A stretch of DNA of 18,070 nt from NCBI GenBank assembly GCA_900757705.1, contig CAAEOW010000059.1, forward strand, positions 1 to 18,070, read 5' to 3'. The notes under the pieces are model-generated. The model saw nothing but the letters and a program-made list of their open reading frames with translations, searched no databases and had not been told where the DNA came from. Each line of letters opens with the position of its first letter. Position 1 is the stretch's first letter. The stretch comes from an uncultured Collinsella sp. GTDB lineage: Bacteria; Actinomycetota; Coriobacteriia; Coriobacteriales; Coriobacteriaceae. Positions 7,985 through 15,539 of this stretch are shown one piece after another. The translations under genes and the position numbers were made by a program.

Positions 7985-9253
7985 CTAGGAACGGTAGTCG
8001 CCGTTGATGGAGATGTACTCATGCGTGAGGTCGCAGGTCCACACGGTCGTTGCCGCGTCGCCTGCGCCCAGGTCGGCCGAGATCACGATCTCGGGCGCCT
8101 CGAAACGTCGTAGAGCCTCGTCCTCGTCAAAGGGAACAGTCAGACCGTCGCGACAGACAGGCATGCCCATCATGTCGATGGAAACGTCTTCCTGATTAAA
8201 CTTCACGCCGCACTTGCCAAGCGCCATAGCAACGCGGCCCCAGTTGCAGTCGTGGCCGGCGATGCAGGTCTTAACGAGCGGCGAGTTGGCAACGGCACGG
8301 GCGGCGATATCGGCCTCCTCGTCGTTCACGGCGCCGGTAACGTTGACTGTAACAAGCTTGGATGCGCCCTCACCATCGGCGGCGATATTGCGCGCCAGGC
8401 TCTCGCACACCTCGTGCACGGCAAATGCCAACTCGTCAAAAGCATCGGAGCCCTCGACGATAGGCTCGGCATCTGCGGCAGCGGCACCGGAGGCAAGCAT
8501 GATGCAGGTGTCGTTGGTCGAGGTGTCGGAATCGACCGTTACCTTGTTAAAGGTCTGCTTGACGGTCGAGAGCAGCAGGGCATGAAGTGCCGCCGGCTCG
8601 ACGGGGGCATCGGTGGTGATAGCTGCGATCATGGTGGCCATGTTGGGCATGATCATACCCGAGCCCTTGCACATTCCGCCTACCGTATAGACATTGCTCG
8701 CATGACCCGCAGCCTCACTGACGTAGGACACGGCGTACTCCTTGGAGTGCGTGTCGGTCGTCATGATGGCGCGAGCGGCATCGGCGCCACCGTGGGCGGA
8801 GAGCGCCTCGTAGGCAGCAGGAATGGCGGTCTCAAACGTGTCGATCGGCAGAATCTGGCCAATCACACCCGTGGAGGCAATCAGAATCTGCTGAGGCTCG
8901 CAGCCGATGACCTGCGATGCGATGCTGCACGTCTCGCGCGCGCATGCAAGGCCGGTCTCACCCGTGGCGGCGTTGGCATTGCCAGAGTTGACCGAAATGC
9001 CGGCGATGATACCGTACCCCTTGTCGGTACCGCCCAGGTTGGCACGGCTCACCTGCACGGGCGCCGCGCAAAAGCGATTGGTGGTAAACACGCCAGCACC
9101 GGGACAGGGTTTATCGGGCACGACGAGCGCGTAATCCAGACGCTCGGGGTTCTTGCGGAACCCAGCGTGGATGCCTGCAGCCTTAAAACCAGCCGCAGCC
9201 GTAACGCCACCCTCGACGGCGCGAATCTTGATATCAAACAGCTCGGTATTCAT
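7985..9253 (-). CDS. argJ: Glutamate N-acetyltransferase / ornithine acetyltransferase
   Basis: ArgJ moves the acetyl group from N-acetylornithine to glutamate, releasing ornithine and regenerating N-acetylglutamate; some members also use acetyl-CoA. The 422 residues are of normal length. Landmarks are VFTTNRFCAAPV (55-66), NSGNANAATG (89-98), STGVIGQ (127-133), and KGSGMIMPNMATMIA (196-210). In the last, Thr207 is the predicted nucleophile exposed by self-cleavage between Ala206 and Thr207 into alpha and beta chains. The C-terminal HEYISINGDYRS ending is typical. The AAGGAG ribosome site is 11 bases before the ATG, a little far. With no separate argA or argE in the window, ArgJ marks the cyclic pathway. 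Confidence 0.96.
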   Translation of the reverse strand: MNTELFDIKIRAVEGGVTAAAGFKAAGIHAGFRKNPERLDYALVVPDKPCPGAGVFTTNRFCAAPVQVSRANLGGTDKGYGIIAGISVNSGNANAATGETGLACARETCSIASQVIGCEPQQILIASTGVIGQILPIDTFETAIPAAYEALSAHGGADAARAIMTTDTHSKEYAVSYVSEAAGHASNVYTVGGMCKGSGMIMPNMATMIAAITTDAPVEPAALHALLLSTVKQTFNKVTVDSDTSTNDTCIMLASGAAAADAEPIVEGSDAFDELAFAVHEVCESLARNIAADGEGASKLVTVNVTGAVNDEEADIAARAVANSPLVKTCIAGHDCNWGRVAMALGKCGVKFNQEDVSIDMMGMPVCRDGLTVPFDEDEALRRFEAPEIVISADLGAGDAATTVWTCDLTHEYISINGDYRS

Positions 9254-9387
9254 CGTCTTTATGACTCCTTATGTCAAACAAAAAACGGACATCGGTTGGT
9301 GCGCCATGCCAGTCGTGATCATGAGACCAGCTTAAGAGTGGCGCCCCATTCGATGCCCGACTACCAAATCGTTAACAATCGAATGTG

Positions 9388-10458
9388 CTACACCGGGCAC
9401 GCCACTGTGGGCAAGCCTCGTCGCTCGTCAAAGCCAAAGACGATATTGGCGCACTGGACTGCTTGGCCCGCAGCGCCCTTGCACAAATTGTCGATAGCAC
9501 CCGTCGCCACCAGCACGCCCGCGCGCTTGTTGAGCGCGAGGCCAATCTGGGCAGCGTTGGTGCCGACGACCGAAGCCGTCTTGGGCTGCTGGCCGGCATC
9601 GAGCACGCGCACAAAGGTGCGACCGGCGTAGAACTGCTTGTAATGGTCGACAACGTCCTCAAGGGTCAAGGTATCGAGAGCCTGCGGCGTGAGCGGCAGC
9701 GTCACCGTGGAGAGCAGACCGCGCTTGAGCGGTGCCAGGTGCGGGGTAAAGACGACGCGATCGGTCAGGCCAAGGATTTGCTCAATCTCGGGCGTGTGGC
9801 GATGCTTGCCCACGCCGTAGGCCTCCAAGTTCTCGTCGGCGCTGCAAAAATGGGTGCGGGCGTTGCAGGACTTACCGGCGCCCGTCACGCCGCTAATGGC
9901 ATCGACAATCACGGGGCCGTTCTCGGCCACCCAGCCCGCGCGCACGGCGGGCGCGGCGGCAAGGCTCGTTGCGGTGGGATAGCAACCGGCGCAGGCGACC
10001 AGCACGGATTTGCCGTCGGCATGGTCGGATGCGGCGGTCTCCAAGTCCTGGCAGAACAGCTCGGGCAGACCGAAGGCACGGGTCTTGAGCAGCTCGGGGC
10101 TCGTATGCTCGGCGGCATACCAAGCCTCAAAAACGGACGCGTCGTTCAGACGGTAGTCGGCCGAAAGATCAAAGCAGGAGACGCCCGATGCAAGCAGCGC
10201 GGGCACCTGTGCCATGGCAGCCGTGTGCGGCACGGCCAAAAAGACCGCGTCGCAGTTCTTGAGCTCAGGGGCATCATGCGTCGTAAAGACAAGATCGCTT
10301 ACGCCGGTGAAGCTCGGGTGCACCGCAGACAACGGCTGGCCGGCATCGGCGTTGGACGTAATGGCAGCAAGTTCAAACTCGGGATGACCGAGGACGAGGC
10401 GAATGAGCTCGGCTCCGGCATATCCAGCCGCGCCGACGATTCCAACCTTCAAAGACAT
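9388..10458 (-). CDS. argC: N-acetyl-gamma-glutamyl-phosphate reductase
   Basis: ArgC reduces N-acetylglutamyl phosphate to the semialdehyde with NADPH. The 356-residue protein starts with the Rossmann motif VGIVGAAGYAGAEL (5-18), has FLAVPHTAA (73-81), and carries the catalytic Cys159 in ACAGCYPTAT (155-164). GKHRHTPEIEQ and HLAPLKRGLL are further family stretches. The ATG follows AAGGAG with 8 bases between. It is the first gene of argCJBD; the 134 bp to argJ hold no gene and no clear terminator. Two ARG-box-like sites lie 85-125 bp upstream of the start. Confidence 0.97.
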   Translation of the reverse strand: MSLKVGIVGAAGYAGAELIRLVLGHPEFELAAITSNADAGQPLSAVHPSFTGVSDLVFTTHDAPELKNCDAVFLAVPHTAAMAQVPALLASGVSCFDLSADYRLNDASVFEAWYAAEHTSPELLKTRAFGLPELFCQDLETAASDHADGKSVLVACAGCYPTATSLAAAPAVRAGWVAENGPVIVDAISGVTGAGKSCNARTHFCSADENLEAYGVGKHRHTPEIEQILGLTDRVVFTPHLAPLKRGLLSTVTLPLTPQALDTLTLEDVVDHYKQFYAGRTFVRVLDAGQQPKTASVVGTNAAQIGLALNKRAGVLVATGAIDNLCKGAAGQAVQCANIVFGFDERRGLPTVACPV

Positions 10459-10542
10459 ATCAGACTCCTTGTCTGCGATTTATGCACCGATGCGCATTTC
10501 GCAGCGGTCGTTATGAAGTGGGTTGAAACTTTAGCACCAAAA

Positions 10543-10581
10543 GATGCATTAATACGTAAATGGCTTGCATATTCATGCATT
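10543..10581 (-). promoter_or_regulatory. Predicted ArgR operator: two ARG-box-like palindromes before argC
   Basis: Two 18-bp sites, 10543-10560 and 10564-10581, are separated by 3 bp. Their cores are TGCATTAATACGTA (10545-10558) and TGCATATTCATGCA (10566-10579). The second is a perfect 5-bp inverted repeat with a 4-base centre; the first is imperfect. Their centres are 21 bp apart, which is the usual arrangement of paired ARG boxes bound by hexameric ArgR. The half-site TGCAT differs from the E. coli TGAAT. No confident promoter hexamers could be assigned around them. Confidence 0.6.
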
Positions 10582-10624
10582 GAAACATTCCCGACACATT
10601 CGCTTGAAGGAATTGACAAATGGA

Positions 10625-10678
10625 GCGGGCCCCGTATTGACCGGCGCTCCTAACGGCGCCGGGCAATACGGGGCCCGC
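10625..10678 (-). terminator. Long GC-rich hairpin, probable end of the ribU-PPOX operon
   Basis: A perfect 15-bp stem (10625-10639 with 10664-10678) encloses a second stem of 7 bp (CCGGCGC / GCGCCGG) with an 8-base loop. It lies about 40 bp after the last stop codon of the minus-strand operon and before the argC regulatory region, as expected of a terminator. There is no proper T-run after it on either strand, so it may act instead as an mRNA 3'-end stabiliser or a rho-assisted stop. Confidence 0.5.
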
Positions 10679-10715
10679 CCATGCGAAAACCAAGTTGTTA
10701 GGATGAGCCAGCTGG

Positions 10716-11126
10716 CTAGAGCTCGACCGGCACCCATTCGTCGTGATTGCAGATAAAAGCCTCGGGATCCTCGACGCTAAAGAAGACGAGCGTGGGGTCG
10801 TTAGGCCCCTCATAGTGCTCGCCCAGGCGCTCTAGATGCTTCCACCCAGCTTCGCGCATTTCGCCTAAAGCCCGGTCATCCAAGCCGGCACGCCCGCGCA
10901 AGATGAGCCAGCCATGGCCCGGCCACCAACTCGTGGCCTCAAAGCGCTGGTTTTGCAGCAGCTCTTGCCACACATCTTTGGTGCGCGCTGTTACAAACCA
11001 CAGCTTGCCGTCCTGGATCTGCGCAAACGAAAACGGACGCACATGAGGCTGTCCGTCAACGCTCGTCGCCAAATACCATGCCGGCACCGACGTCAGATAC
11101 TCCAACACCGTATTCAATCCGTCCAT
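10716..11126 (-). CDS. Pyridoxamine 5'-phosphate oxidase-family (FMN split-barrel) protein
   Basis: A 136-residue soluble protein of the split beta-barrel FMN-binding superfamily. The family pattern is AWYLATSVDGQPHVRPFSFAQ near the N-terminus, DGKLWFVTARTKDVWQEL in the middle, then a Gly/Trp-rich strand ending LRGRAGLDD. Such proteins bind FMN or F420, sometimes haem, and many are reductases of unknown substrate; true PdxH is longer (about 210 residues), so pyridoxal phosphate synthesis is not implied. It is clearly related to the gene just before it (11178-11624), 51 bp away, and the pair looks like a tandem duplication. AGGAGG stands directly before the ATG. It is the last gene behind the riboflavin transporter. 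Confidence 0.85.
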   Translation of the reverse strand: MDGLNTVLEYLTSVPAWYLATSVDGQPHVRPFSFAQIQDGKLWFVTARTKDVWQELLQNQRFEATSWWPGHGWLILRGRAGLDDRALGEMREAGWKHLERLGEHYEGPNDPTLVFFSVEDPEAFICNHDEWVPVEL

Positions 11127-11177
11127 GTGTCCTCCTGGCGCTAGCTAATTCGGAACGGGTAGTTAATTTGAGACGCT

Positions 11178-11624
11178 CTAGAGCTCCAGGCGCTCCTCGC
11201 TGCCGTCGATATCACAGAAGCGCGCGGCAATGTTGCGGACCGAAAAGAAAGCAAGGCGGCCGTCGTTGGCACTCTCGTGTTCCTCGCCGATGCCCACCAT
11301 GTGCTTAAAACCCGCTTGACGCACCTTGTCGCTCGCAACCGCGTCGTCCTCAAGTGCGGCCTCGCCGGTCAACACGATCCAACATTCCCCCGGCTTCCAG
11401 CCCGAGAGCTCAAACTTGGGATTCGCACTCAGCTCCGCCCACACATCCTTGTCGCGCGACGTGCAAAACCACAGCTTACCGTCATCGACCATGGCAAACG
11501 AAAACGGCCTCACGCGAGGCTGATGCCCGTCGGTCACATCGGTCGTGGCCAGATACCACGCCGGAATGCGCCTGAGATACGAACAGGCGCGCTCAAGCTG
11601 AGCCGTGCGGTCGTTGTCGGTCAT
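11178..11624 (-). CDS. Pyridoxamine 5'-phosphate oxidase-family (FMN split-barrel) protein, paralogue
   Basis: A 148-residue relative of the next gene downstream. Shared segments include IPAWYLATT / VPAWYLATS, RVRPFSFA / HVRPFSFA, DGKLWFCTSRDKDVWAEL / DGKLWFVTARTKDVWQEL and the RQAGFKHM / REAGWKHL region; identity over the first 90 residues is roughly half by eye. It therefore probably binds a flavin cofactor in the same split-barrel dimer. Its substrate is unknown. The ATG has AAAGGGG upstream. It begins only 30 bp after the ecfT stop codon, which suggests co-transcription with ribU-ecfAA'-ecfT under the FMN riboswitch. That would fit a flavin-dependent protein, though the link is inferred from position. 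Confidence 0.86.
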   Translation of the reverse strand: MTDNDRTAQLERACSYLRRIPAWYLATTDVTDGHQPRVRPFSFAMVDDGKLWFCTSRDKDVWAELSANPKFELSGWKPGECWIVLTGEAALEDDAVASDKVRQAGFKHMVGIGEEHESANDGRLAFFSVRNIAARFCDIDGSEERLEL

Positions 11625-11654
11625 AGGGACCCCTTTCTTGCGCTCGAATCGCGC

Positions 11655-12455
11655 CTAAACAAGTTGAAGGTTGACGACGATGACACACGCAAACAGCAGC
11701 ATCGTCACAACCGCAGCCAGCGCATCCCCGCGGCGAAATGCAAGTGCATGCAGACACGTGCGGCCCTGCTCGCCGTGATAGCAGCGTGCATCCATGGCGG
11801 CAGACAACGTCTCGGCATGACGGAACACGCCCGTGAACAGTGGAATCGCCACACTGCCGAGCATACGCACGCCGCCGAGCGGGCCACCCGTTACGCGTGC
11901 ACCGCGGCTTGCCTGCGCGTCCGCCGTCTGCTTCATCTCGGTGGCAAACTGCGGCATAAAGCGCAACGCGATGCCCATGATCATGCCGAGCTCATGCGCA
12001 GGGAGCCCCACGCGCGCAAACGGTGCGAGCAGACGCTCAAAGCCCGCGGTGAGGTCGAGCGTAGGCGTGGTGAGCGTAATGGCGCTCATGCCGGCCATCA
12101 TCAAGCTCAGGCGGCACGCCATAAAGGCGGCGGAATGCAGCGAGCCCTCGCTTATCTGCAAAAAGCCAAGCTGCCACAGAATGCGCCCGCTCTGGTCGGA
12201 AAACAGGTTGAGCACTGCGACCACCACGACAATCGCCAGCAATGGTGCCATCGATGATAGGACCCGGCGCAACGGCACCCGGGACACGGCATAGATCAGG
12301 ACAACGAAGATTGCGACCGGGGCCAGTCCGCGGAAGCTGCTGACCGTGAGCGTCGTGATCAGAAACACAAAGCCCAAGAGCAACTTAGTTCGCGGGTCCA
12401 GGCGGTGGATCGCACTATCGCCGGGATAGTAGCTGCCAAACGAAAACGCCTCCAT
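11655..12455 (-). CDS. ecfT: Energy-coupling factor transporter transmembrane protein EcfT
   Basis: EcfT is the membrane scaffold that couples the paired ATPases to a substrate-binding S component. The 266-residue protein has several hydrophobic segments (about 25-60, 70-86, 108-130, 155-170, 245-264) and a cytoplasmic region with the coupling helices. Coupling motif I is seen as AQASRGA (180-186). Motif II is AMDARCY (220-226), where the usual ARG reads ARC. The N-terminal IHRLDPRTKLLL is typical of the family. The start codon overlaps the ecfA stop by one base (TAATG), with GGAGGG upstream, so translation is probably coupled. Its partners are ribU and the fused ATPase upstream. Confidence 0.93.
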   Translation of the reverse strand: MEAFSFGSYYPGDSAIHRLDPRTKLLLGFVFLITTLTVSSFRGLAPVAIFVVLIYAVSRVPLRRVLSSMAPLLAIVVVVAVLNLFSDQSGRILWQLGFLQISEGSLHSAAFMACRLSLMMAGMSAITLTTPTLDLTAGFERLLAPFARVGLPAHELGMIMGIALRFMPQFATEMKQTADAQASRGARVTGGPLGGVRMLGSVAIPLFTGVFRHAETLSAAMDARCYHGEQGRTCLHALAFRRGDALAAVVTMLLFACVIVVNLQLV

Positions 12456-14359
12456 TAGCAGCCCTCCTCTCGCGCGACCGTCTTGGATTTAGCAATGTCC
12501 GCGACGTTAGAAGGACCGTCTGAGCGACCGATCAGCAAATCTGCCAGCTCGTCGGCCAGCGACTCAACCGTATAGAGCCCGCCGCAACGCAGCGGCACGC
12601 CCGCCTCCGCGAGCGCCAACGCCATGCGCTGAGCAGCAGGTACGCCCAAGCCGATCGACTTGAGCTCATCGGCATGTGCAAACACCTGCGCGGGGGTTCC
12701 CTCGGCAAACACCGCACCTTCGTTCATCACGACGATGCGGTCGCAGCAGTTGGCCAGGTCATCCATACTATGCGAAACCATGACAACGGTCAGGCCATCG
12801 CGGTGAAGTCGATCGATAAGCTCAAGGAAATCCCTGCGCGCCGCCGGATCGAGCCCCGCCATGGGCTCATCGAGTACTAGGACCTCGGGCTCCATGGCAA
12901 GCACGCCGGCAAAGGCCACGCGACGCTGCTGACCGCCCGAAAGCTCAAAGGGGCTCTTGTCGCCTATCGTGGCAAGGTCGAGGCCCACGCGCGCAAGCGA
13001 TGATGCGACACGGCGCGCAACCTCGTCTTGCGGCAAGCCAAGGTTGTGCGGGCCAAACGCCACGTCCTGCGTCACGGTTTCGGCAAACAGCTGACGCTCG
13101 GGATATTGAAACACCACGCCGACCTTGGCCTTAACCGCGGCGGCATCTTTCTTGCTTGATAAGTCGAGCCCCAGCGCGCAAACGCTTCCCTCCTGCGGAC
13201 GAATCAGCCCGTTGAGATGCTGGACCAGCGTCGACTTACCCGAACCGGTATGACCTGCTAAGCCCAGGAACTCGCCGCGACGCACCGTCAGCGATACATC
13301 GCGCAGCGCCCACGGGCTGCTGGGGTCGTTTCCCCAGAGAGCCTGTTTGCTCGATTTGCCCGCAACGGCCGAGCGCTTATGCCAGCGGCGACGCTCGCGG
13401 GCGCTCAGCGAGTAACTATGCGAGAGGTGCGAAATCTCGATGACGGGCTCCGACGCGGCTGTCCCGTCGGTTGCAGAGGAGGCGTTGTCGAGCACACGAG
13501 AATCGGATGCAGAAGGCCGCCCTGCGGTGTCTTCCCCACTCCGGTCGGCATATGTCTGCGCAATCTCGGCGACCATATCCGCCTCGCGCACCTGCGCATG
13601 AACGGGCACGCCCTTCGCACGAAGCGCCGCGCCCAAGCAGCACGACGCCGGCATATCCAAGTTGAACTGCGCAAGTTCGTCCGCCCGTGTCAAGATTTCC
13701 TCGGGCGTACCGAGCATGGCAACGCGCCCCGCCCGAAATACCGCAACACGATCGGCCTCGGCGGCCTCTTCCATAAAGTGCGTAATCATCACGATGGTCA
13801 TGCCGCGATCGTGCAACGCGTGGCAAGCCTTCATGAGGCCCTTGCGTCCACGCGGATCGAGCATCGAGGACGCCTCGTCCAAAATGAGCACGCGCGGTTC
13901 CATGGCGAGCACACCGGCAAGCGCCACACGCTGCTTTTGACCGCCCGAAAGCGCATGGGTCTCGTGGCGCTCAAAGCCCACCAGGCCCACGCCCTTCAGC
14001 GCCTCGCGTACGCGCTGCGCAATTTGCGCCGATGGCACGCCAAGGTTTTCGGGACCGAACGCAACGTCATCTTCGACAAGCGTTGCCACCAGCTGGTCGT
14101 CGGGATTCTGGAACACCATGCCTGCGGTCGAACGAATGTCGTAGACCAGCTCGGGATCGGACGCATCCATACCGTTGATACGTACCGTGCCCGTATCGGG
14201 CTGCAGCAGCGCATTCAGATGCTTGGCAAACGTCGACTTGCCCGACCCATTGCCACCGAGGATGCAGAAAAACTCCCCGTCCTCGATGTTCAGATCGACA
14301 CCGTCGAGTGCCGACACGGCACCGTCATAGCTAAAGGAAACGCCCCGACACTCAATCAT
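12455..14359 (-). CDS. ecfA: ECF transporter ATPase, fused EcfA1-EcfA2
   Basis: A 634-residue protein joins two complete ABC ATPases, normally separate subunits of about 280 residues each, that power ECF vitamin uptake. Domain 1 (about 1-240) has Walker A GGNGSGKST (35-43), Q-loop FQNPDDQ (83-89), signature LSGGQKQR (137-144), Walker B VLILDEASSMLDP (157-169) and switch His194; it resembles EcfA1. Domain 2 (about 305-565) has GHTGSGKST (369-377), FQYPERQ (417-423), LSGGQQRR (473-480), VLVLDEPMAGLDP (493-505) and His530; it resembles EcfA2. A Ser/Asp-rich linker (about 270-305) joins them, and a 27-residue charged insertion (about 319-345) interrupts domain 2 before its Walker A. All catalytic residues are present in both halves. 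The ATG overlaps the ribU stop by four bases (ATGA). Confidence 0.94.
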   Translation of the reverse strand: MIECRGVSFSYDGAVSALDGVDLNIEDGEFFCILGGNGSGKSTFAKHLNALLQPDTGTVRINGMDASDPELVYDIRSTAGMVFQNPDDQLVATLVEDDVAFGPENLGVPSAQIAQRVREALKGVGLVGFERHETHALSGGQKQRVALAGVLAMEPRVLILDEASSMLDPRGRKGLMKACHALHDRGMTIVMITHFMEEAAEADRVAVFRAGRVAMLGTPEEILTRADELAQFNLDMPASCCLGAALRAKGVPVHAQVREADMVAEIAQTYADRSGEDTAGRPSASDSRVLDNASSATDGTAASEPVIEISHLSHSYSLSARERRRWHKRSAVAGKSSKQALWGNDPSSPWALRDVSLTVRRGEFLGLAGHTGSGKSTLVQHLNGLIRPQEGSVCALGLDLSSKKDAAAVKAKVGVVFQYPERQLFAETVTQDVAFGPHNLGLPQDEVARRVASSLARVGLDLATIGDKSPFELSGGQQRRVAFAGVLAMEPEVLVLDEPMAGLDPAARRDFLELIDRLHRDGLTVVMVSHSMDDLANCCDRIVVMNEGAVFAEGTPAQVFAHADELKSIGLGVPAAQRMALALAEAGVPLRCGGLYTVESLADELADLLIGRSDGPSNVADIAKSKTVAREEGC

Positions 14360-14946
14360 GCGCGGCCTTTGACCTGGTCCTTTTTAGGCGTGATGAGGTT
14401 GGAGACTGCTTTATACACCGCTAGCGTCAACACCGAGTTAAGCACGGTCTTGATAAGGTTGAACGGCAGCACGGCAGGAATCATAAGCGGGGCGATCACA
14501 TCGACCGAGCCATACCAGAACCATACGCCAATGGTAAGGTTTGCGACCATAGACAACGCCGTAGCGGCAATGACACCGAACACTAGGCCAATCACGGCAC
14601 CCTTATAGGTATGCATCTTCTGGTACACGATAGCCGCGGGCAGAATATAACCCAGCGTAGCCACCAGGTTCATGAGCGCACCGACCCAGTCGCCCGTGGT
14701 GAGCGCATGGATAACAATCGCCATGGCGGCAACTGCAGTACCGGCACCGGGACCATACGCAAATCCGCACACCATCGCCGGCACCAGCGACGGGTCATAC
14801 GTCAAAAAAGGCGCCGAGGGAAGGATGGGCAGCTGCACATACATAAACAGGGCGCCCAAGGCGCACATCAGCGCCATGGTAACGAGCTGTTTGGTGCTCC
14901 ACCTATTCGTGTTCTCAAAATGGATATGCTGCGACTGTTCAGACAT
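14356..14946 (-). CDS. ribU: Riboflavin ECF transporter S component RibU
   Basis: RibU is the membrane protein that captures riboflavin and docks on EcfT. The 196-residue protein is mostly hydrophobic with about six predicted membrane segments. Family landmarks are the LMCALGALFMYVQLPILPSAPFL helix region (27-49, discontinuous description), YDPSLVPAM (50-58), and PFNLIKTVLNSVLTLAVYK near the C-terminus (161-179). Riboflavin specificity rests on these and on the FMN riboswitch directly upstream. The ATG at 14946 is chosen because CAGGTGA lies 4 bases before it. An earlier in-frame ATG at 14967 lies inside the conserved GGATGAAAGA tail of the riboswitch and is not a start. It overlaps the ATPase gene by four bases. 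Confidence 0.93.
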   Translation of the reverse strand: MSEQSQHIHFENTNRWSTKQLVTMALMCALGALFMYVQLPILPSAPFLTYDPSLVPAMVCGFAYGPGAGTAVAAMAIVIHALTTGDWVGALMNLVATLGYILPAAIVYQKMHTYKGAVIGLVFGVIAATALSMVANLTIGVWFWYGSVDVIAPLMIPAVLPFNLIKTVLNSVLTLAVYKAVSNLITPKKDQVKGRA

Positions 14947-14960
14947 AAGATCACCTGCCT

Positions 14961-15139
14961 CTTTCATCCGGACTCTAACCGTTGGTACTGGGATCTCACC
15001 AGTTCAGCCGGTATGCGAACCAACGCACACACGGGTCGCGGACTCATCGGCTCGAGCGCAGACACCTCGCCTGTGCCGCGGCGCCCCTTTGGCACCGCCC
15101 GATTTACCGCCAGTGGGGAATTTCACCCCGCCCTGAAAC
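14961..15139 (-). promoter_or_regulatory. FMN riboswitch (RFN element)
   Basis: On the minus strand the leader holds the hallmark blocks in order: AGGGCGGGGTGAAATTCCCC, then ACTGGCGGTAAAT, GAGTCCGCGACCC, GAACTGGTGAGATCCCAGTAC, CAACGGTTAGAGTCCGGATGAAAGA. The closing P1 helix pairs TTTCA (15135-15139) with TGAAA (14962-14966). One peripheral arm (about 15060-15100) is long and GC-rich. Between P1 and the ribU start there are only 15 bases, containing the ribosome site and no T-run. Control is therefore more likely at translation start, by exposing or hiding CAGGTGA when FMN is low or high, than by an intrinsic terminator. Confidence 0.96.
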
Positions 15140-15149
15140 AGCAATTGCA

Positions 15150-15177
15150 AGTGTAGCACGAGCAGGTGTTCGCGCAA
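15150..15177 (-). promoter_or_regulatory. Predicted promoter of the ribU operon
   Basis: On the minus strand, TTGCGC (15172-15177) and TACACT (15150-15155) are separated by 16 bases, and TG one base before the -10 makes it an extended -10. Transcription would start near 15143, just before the first riboswitch helix. Confidence 0.55.
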
Positions 15178-15368
15178 GTATGCCGAGGGTAATTTATGGC
15201 GGGGGAAACGCTCCAGAAATACGCTTGGGACAGGGCGGCGCGTCGACCCCGCCCCCCACTCATCCCAAAGTGGCGCGCCTTTCGCGCAAAGCGCGAAACA
15301 GCGATCGGGACACGCATCCCCCACAACCACGTCCTTCTCCGCGAGCCGACCCCAAGGCCGTAAACGCA
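15178..15368. other. Non-coding interval before the ribU promoter
   Basis: No gene is supported. The only notable structure is an 8-bp hairpin, TTTCGCGC-aaa-GCGCGAAA (15280-15298), without a T-run. The open frame that crosses this interval on the minus strand also runs through the riboswitch and the adjacent palindrome and is not considered coding. Confidence 0.5.
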
Positions 15369-15513
15369 GGGAATCCGCAGGGCGTGACGGGGCTTCTCTC
15401 CGGAACATTCCGCAGGACGCAAAGAGGCTCCGCAGCGCGAAGCGCGATGCGGAGCCTCTTTGCATGTCCGAGGACGTTCCGGAGAGAAGCCCCGTCACGC
15501 CCTGCGGATTCCC
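15369..15513. repeat. Large palindrome, 145 bp, directly downstream of groEL
   Basis: The outer arms 15369-15406 and 15476-15513 are perfect 38-bp inverted repeats. Inside them is a second perfect 16-bp inverted repeat (15419-15434 with 15448-15463) whose loop itself contains GCGC-gaa-GCGC. Only about 12 bases on each side between the two stems are unpaired or partly paired. It begins 26 bp after the groEL stop codon. As RNA it would form one very stable hairpin from either strand and could end or protect the groEL transcript, but no T-run follows. Perfect arms of this length suggest a recent or mobile palindromic element. Confidence 0.8.
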
Positions 15514-15539
15514 GGTGGGAGTTCTAGACCTTGTCGGCC

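Noticed and set aside
9254..9387. Possible internal promoter or terminator in the 134-bp argC-argJ gap
   Set aside because: No stem with T-run and no paired promoter hexamers were found, so the operon is treated as continuous.
14944..14967. Upstream start of ribU at 14967
   Set aside because: This ATG is part of the conserved GGATGAAAGA tail of the riboswitch; the ATG at 14946 has its own ribosome site.
15280..15298. TTTCGCGC-aaa-GCGCGAAA hairpin as a terminator
   Set aside because: It has no T-run and no gene ends beside it; left as a minor structure.
15004..15498. Minus-strand open frame of 164 codons across the FMN riboswitch and the large palindrome
   Set aside because: It runs through a conserved RNA element and a palindrome and has no family match; a coding role is not credible.
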